From Zelopaecilomyces penicillatus (Eukaryota; Ascomycota; Sordariomycetes; Hypocreales; Pseudodiploosporaceae): DNA of 64,000 nt. Positions within the stretch are counted from its first letter, which is position 1. Each line of letters starts with the position of its first letter. The notes beneath the pieces are model-generated. The model worked only from the letters and a program-made list of their open reading frames with translations. It searched no databases and was not told where the DNA came from. Position numbers and translations under genes: made by a program. This document shows, one piece after another, positions 61,975-64,000 of this stretch. Location of the stretch: assembly GCA_005765155.1 (NCBI GenBank), contig VCCP01000005.1, forward strand, positions 4,030,001 through 4,094,000. Reading direction: 5' to 3'.

Positions 61975-62467
61975 TTCGACTTCATCAAGTGTATTCACGG
62001 GCTTTGAACATAACCCGATCATCTGTTTTGCCATTCTTCTGATCCTTGGGCACATATACAACGTCTCACACATCGAAGTAGTATACTATAATAAAGGTGC
62101 ATCGTATTTTAGCACCTGAGCAAAGCCTGTACATGTGAAATGAAGTTTATTCCCCATTGTTGGCAAAAGTTCTGTCGTGGATCCCGAGAATTTTGGTTCT
62201 GTTTGTCTCGTGATGAATGCCAAAAAGCCAAAAAAGTGAACTCTAACTGAAGCCTCACAAGCATTAAAGTAAAAATATGCTGGTCAACCAACCTCTTGAT
62301 GCTTAATTTTGAGTTTGAGTTCCTAAATTTTCATGTGGCGGCTGTTTCTTCTCACTTTTCTCTCAGTACTCTACAAGACGCAAGGGTATAAAAACTGTCG
62401 CATCTCTCCTACCTGCTGTGACGTTCTTTTTCTCATCATACATCTCCAAAATTTCCGAATTGCAATC
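61975..62467. promoter_or_regulatory. Promoter region of the DUF3669 gene
   Basis: About 0.5 kb with no gene. A good TATA box (TATAAAAA, 62387-62394) lies 74-81 bp upstream of the ATG at 62468. Confidence 0.55.
62387..62394 (+). promoter_or_regulatory. TATA box
   Basis: TATAAAAA at a sensible distance from the start codon at 62468. It also argues that the longer in-frame ORF beginning at 62333 is not translated from its first ATG, because that ATG lies upstream of the box. Confidence 0.6.
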
Positions 62468-63727
62468 ATGGCATCCCACTCTCGTCGATATCTCGACAGG
62501 TCCTCGGAATCTGAGGCGCCCCCTTCTCCTACCTTGGAGAGCGCCATGGCAGATAACCTTCATCTCCTTTCTCTACTGGAGATCATCACTGAATCCGACG
62601 TGGAAGATGATAATGACATTATCCCAGATGAGGATGTGCAACTTAAGCGCATGCTTACCATTAAGAGCGACATCTCAACTACCTCGACACAGGCTGAGCG
62701 CCACCATGCCGCCCAACAAGAACATGTTGAGGACTTCAAGAAGATTGGCGCCGGTGCTTGCGGTGCCATATTTGCTCAAGAGGGAAAATCTGTGATCGTC
62801 AAACTCTCAAAAACGAATGAAGATGCGCCATTATGGAATGACTACATCATGCACCTGAAGATTCAAGAGTATTTCCGAGCATACAGCGTCACAGATATCA
62901 ACATCCCAAAGTGCCACTACTTTGTGCCAGGAAATACGCACGATTGGTTCAGCCAGCATCAGAGTCTGGTAGAGGCAGCTCAAACTGTTTGCAACTTTCC
63001 TACCTGCGCCCTCGTCAGCGAGCGAATTTTGCCACTTCCAAAAGCTACGCGAACCCTCTTGATTCAAAAATACTGCTTGCCAAGAATCAAGAGCACTGCA
63101 TTGAGCGATAAGGCCAACGATGATTGTCTGGTGAGAATTTACCTTGGTTCTATGCAGGGCAAGGCAACAGGAATGTTCTTTTCTCTCCGAAACTTCAAGC
63201 TCCATCTCAATCAGATGGCTGACATTAAGCTTGATGTCGAACAAATGGCCTGTAGAATGGGCATAGCGTTCGCTATTATGCACTGGGCAGCTGAGACGGA
63301 TGCTCGAGACATTGAGTTTGTGTTGGGAAGTTCAACGCTCAAGTCCAGTCAAATTCCAACCGAAGACATCTTGAACCTTCAATCACCTGTTTATACTGGC
63401 CCGCCTCTGGCCCTTGAAGACTTTTTTCAAAGAGTCACCGGACTTTGGTTGCTAGACTTCAACCAAGTTCGCTCCATTACTTTGGATGAAGCAGGCGTTG
63501 ACCAGGCTGTTGAAGCCGTGAGAATTAACGACCCATATCTCCCAAAGCCGTTGCAGGGATCCGCAATTGAAAAGAAAGTCTGGAATACATTTGCAGAATC
63601 TTATATCCGAGCATCAGACATGGTCATTCTAGACAAAGGCCTAGACAGAGATGTTTGTGCTTTACCACGATTGTTTTTGCGAAAACTTGTCGAGTTGCAA
63701 AGGCAGAAACAGAAGAAATCGGAGTGA
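62468..63727 (+). CDS. DUF3669 domain protein
   Basis: Single exon, 419 residues from the ATG at 62468. The domain starts at about 96 with FKKIGAGACGAIFAQEGKSVIVKLSK, which resembles a protein-kinase glycine loop followed by a VxK lysine, then LWNDYIMHLKIQEYF. A C-terminal WLLDFNQVRSITLDEAGVDQAVEAV resembles a kinase-like DFN. This layout fits DUF3669, a fungal domain often found with zinc fingers and expanded in Sordariomycetes. There is no HRD-like catalytic loop, so activity is doubtful. No zinc finger is seen here. An acidic N-terminal region (SDVEDDNDIIPDEDVQ) precedes the domain. It is downstream of, and co-oriented with, the amidase. Function is unknown. Confidence 0.82.
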   Translation: MASHSRRYLDRSSESEAPPSPTLESAMADNLHLLSLLEIITESDVEDDNDIIPDEDVQLKRMLTIKSDISTTSTQAERHHAAQQEHVEDFKKIGAGACGAIFAQEGKSVIVKLSKTNEDAPLWNDYIMHLKIQEYFRAYSVTDINIPKCHYFVPGNTHDWFSQHQSLVEAAQTVCNFPTCALVSERILPLPKATRTLLIQKYCLPRIKSTALSDKANDDCLVRIYLGSMQGKATGMFFSLRNFKLHLNQMADIKLDVEQMACRMGIAFAIMHWAAETDARDIEFVLGSSTLKSSQIPTEDILNLQSPVYTGPPLALEDFFQRVTGLWLLDFNQVRSITLDEAGVDQAVEAVRINDPYLPKPLQGSAIEKKVWNTFAESYIRASDMVILDKGLDRDVCALPRLFLRKLVELQRQKQKKSE

Positions 63728-63775
63728 TGGCATATGATGGCAAATGATGGCAAATGATGGTATATGATGGCGTGG
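63726..63775. repeat. ATGATGGCAA decamer minisatellite
   Basis: About five tandem copies of a 10-bp unit (ATGATGGCAA, with TAT/CGT variants). It starts at the stop codon of the DUF3669 gene, so it lies in its 3' untranslated region. Confidence 0.85.
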
Positions 63776-64000
63776 AATTGCATGGAATGTCAATTAATAG
63801 CCGGGTGATGGCAAGTAGCAGGAGCTGGTGGCATGGTAGACAAAAGTTGAATGAATTTTACCTTGCTTATTTGCACAGCTCACAAGCAGTGATAACTTCC
63901 TACGTGACCGTAATTGAGTTCCAAACCGATCCCTGTGATCCTCTGTATCAGGACTAGCGCCCCGCTTAGTCATTTGAAAAGAGGAGTTTCATTCTTCTGA

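Noticed and set aside
1..64000. Search for CRISPR arrays, prophage, operons or ribosome binding sites
   Set aside because: The window is eukaryotic nuclear DNA; the direct repeats present are simple microsatellites.

Overview
The window is nuclear DNA of a filamentous ascomycete, most likely Sordariomycetes and probably Hypocreales. The reasons are short introns (about 46-330 nt) with GTRNGT donors and CTRAY-like branch sites, pyrimidine-rich leaders, dispersed TACCTAGGTA-type motifs, and a recognisable abaA conidiation regulator. Seventeen protein genes can be supported: sixteen with a clear family or domain assignment and one unrecognised. No rRNA, convincing tRNA, CRISPR array or intact transposon was seen. 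Exon models were built by hand from splice sites, reading phase and remembered family features; no alignment or search was run.

Left third (1-20 kb): a partial ELL-type transcription elongation factor runs off the left edge on the minus strand. A gene-poor stretch follows, holding an unrecognised six-exon minus-strand gene (4939-6119) and a seven-exon dynein light chain gene (12106-12856). Both are nearly invisible as single ORFs. An AT-richer, apparently gene-free segment (about 13.7-16.3 kb) precedes the rRNA-processing factor gene mrd1. Next is the TEA-domain developmental regulator abaA, with a palindromic pair of BrlA-type sites about 820 bp upstream.

Middle (23-48 kb): a 4.6 kb gene-free region rich in simple repeats precedes a secreted LPMO-like protein with an N-terminal histidine. 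Then come an intron-rich cyclophilin H, a 6.4 kb region without a secure gene, a transmembrane RING-H2 ubiquitin ligase, a GPALPP/DUF3752 nuclear protein, an intracellular raffinose-synthase/alkaline alpha-galactosidase-like enzyme, the beta subunit of mitochondrial processing peptidase, and TAF9.

Right third (49-64 kb): homocitrate synthase (lysine pathway, 15 exons) and the trifunctional histidine biosynthesis gene lie in tandem. They are followed by lipin-type phosphatidate phosphatase, an amidase-signature hydrolase with a GC-AG intron, and a DUF3669 protein at the right edge. Most genes are housekeeping genes with no common pathway. No gene cluster, phage or defence system was found. The points most worth checking are the unrecognised 4.9-6.1 kb gene, the many introns and tiny exons of homocitrate synthase, the abaA upstream palindrome, and the LPMO-like secreted protein.
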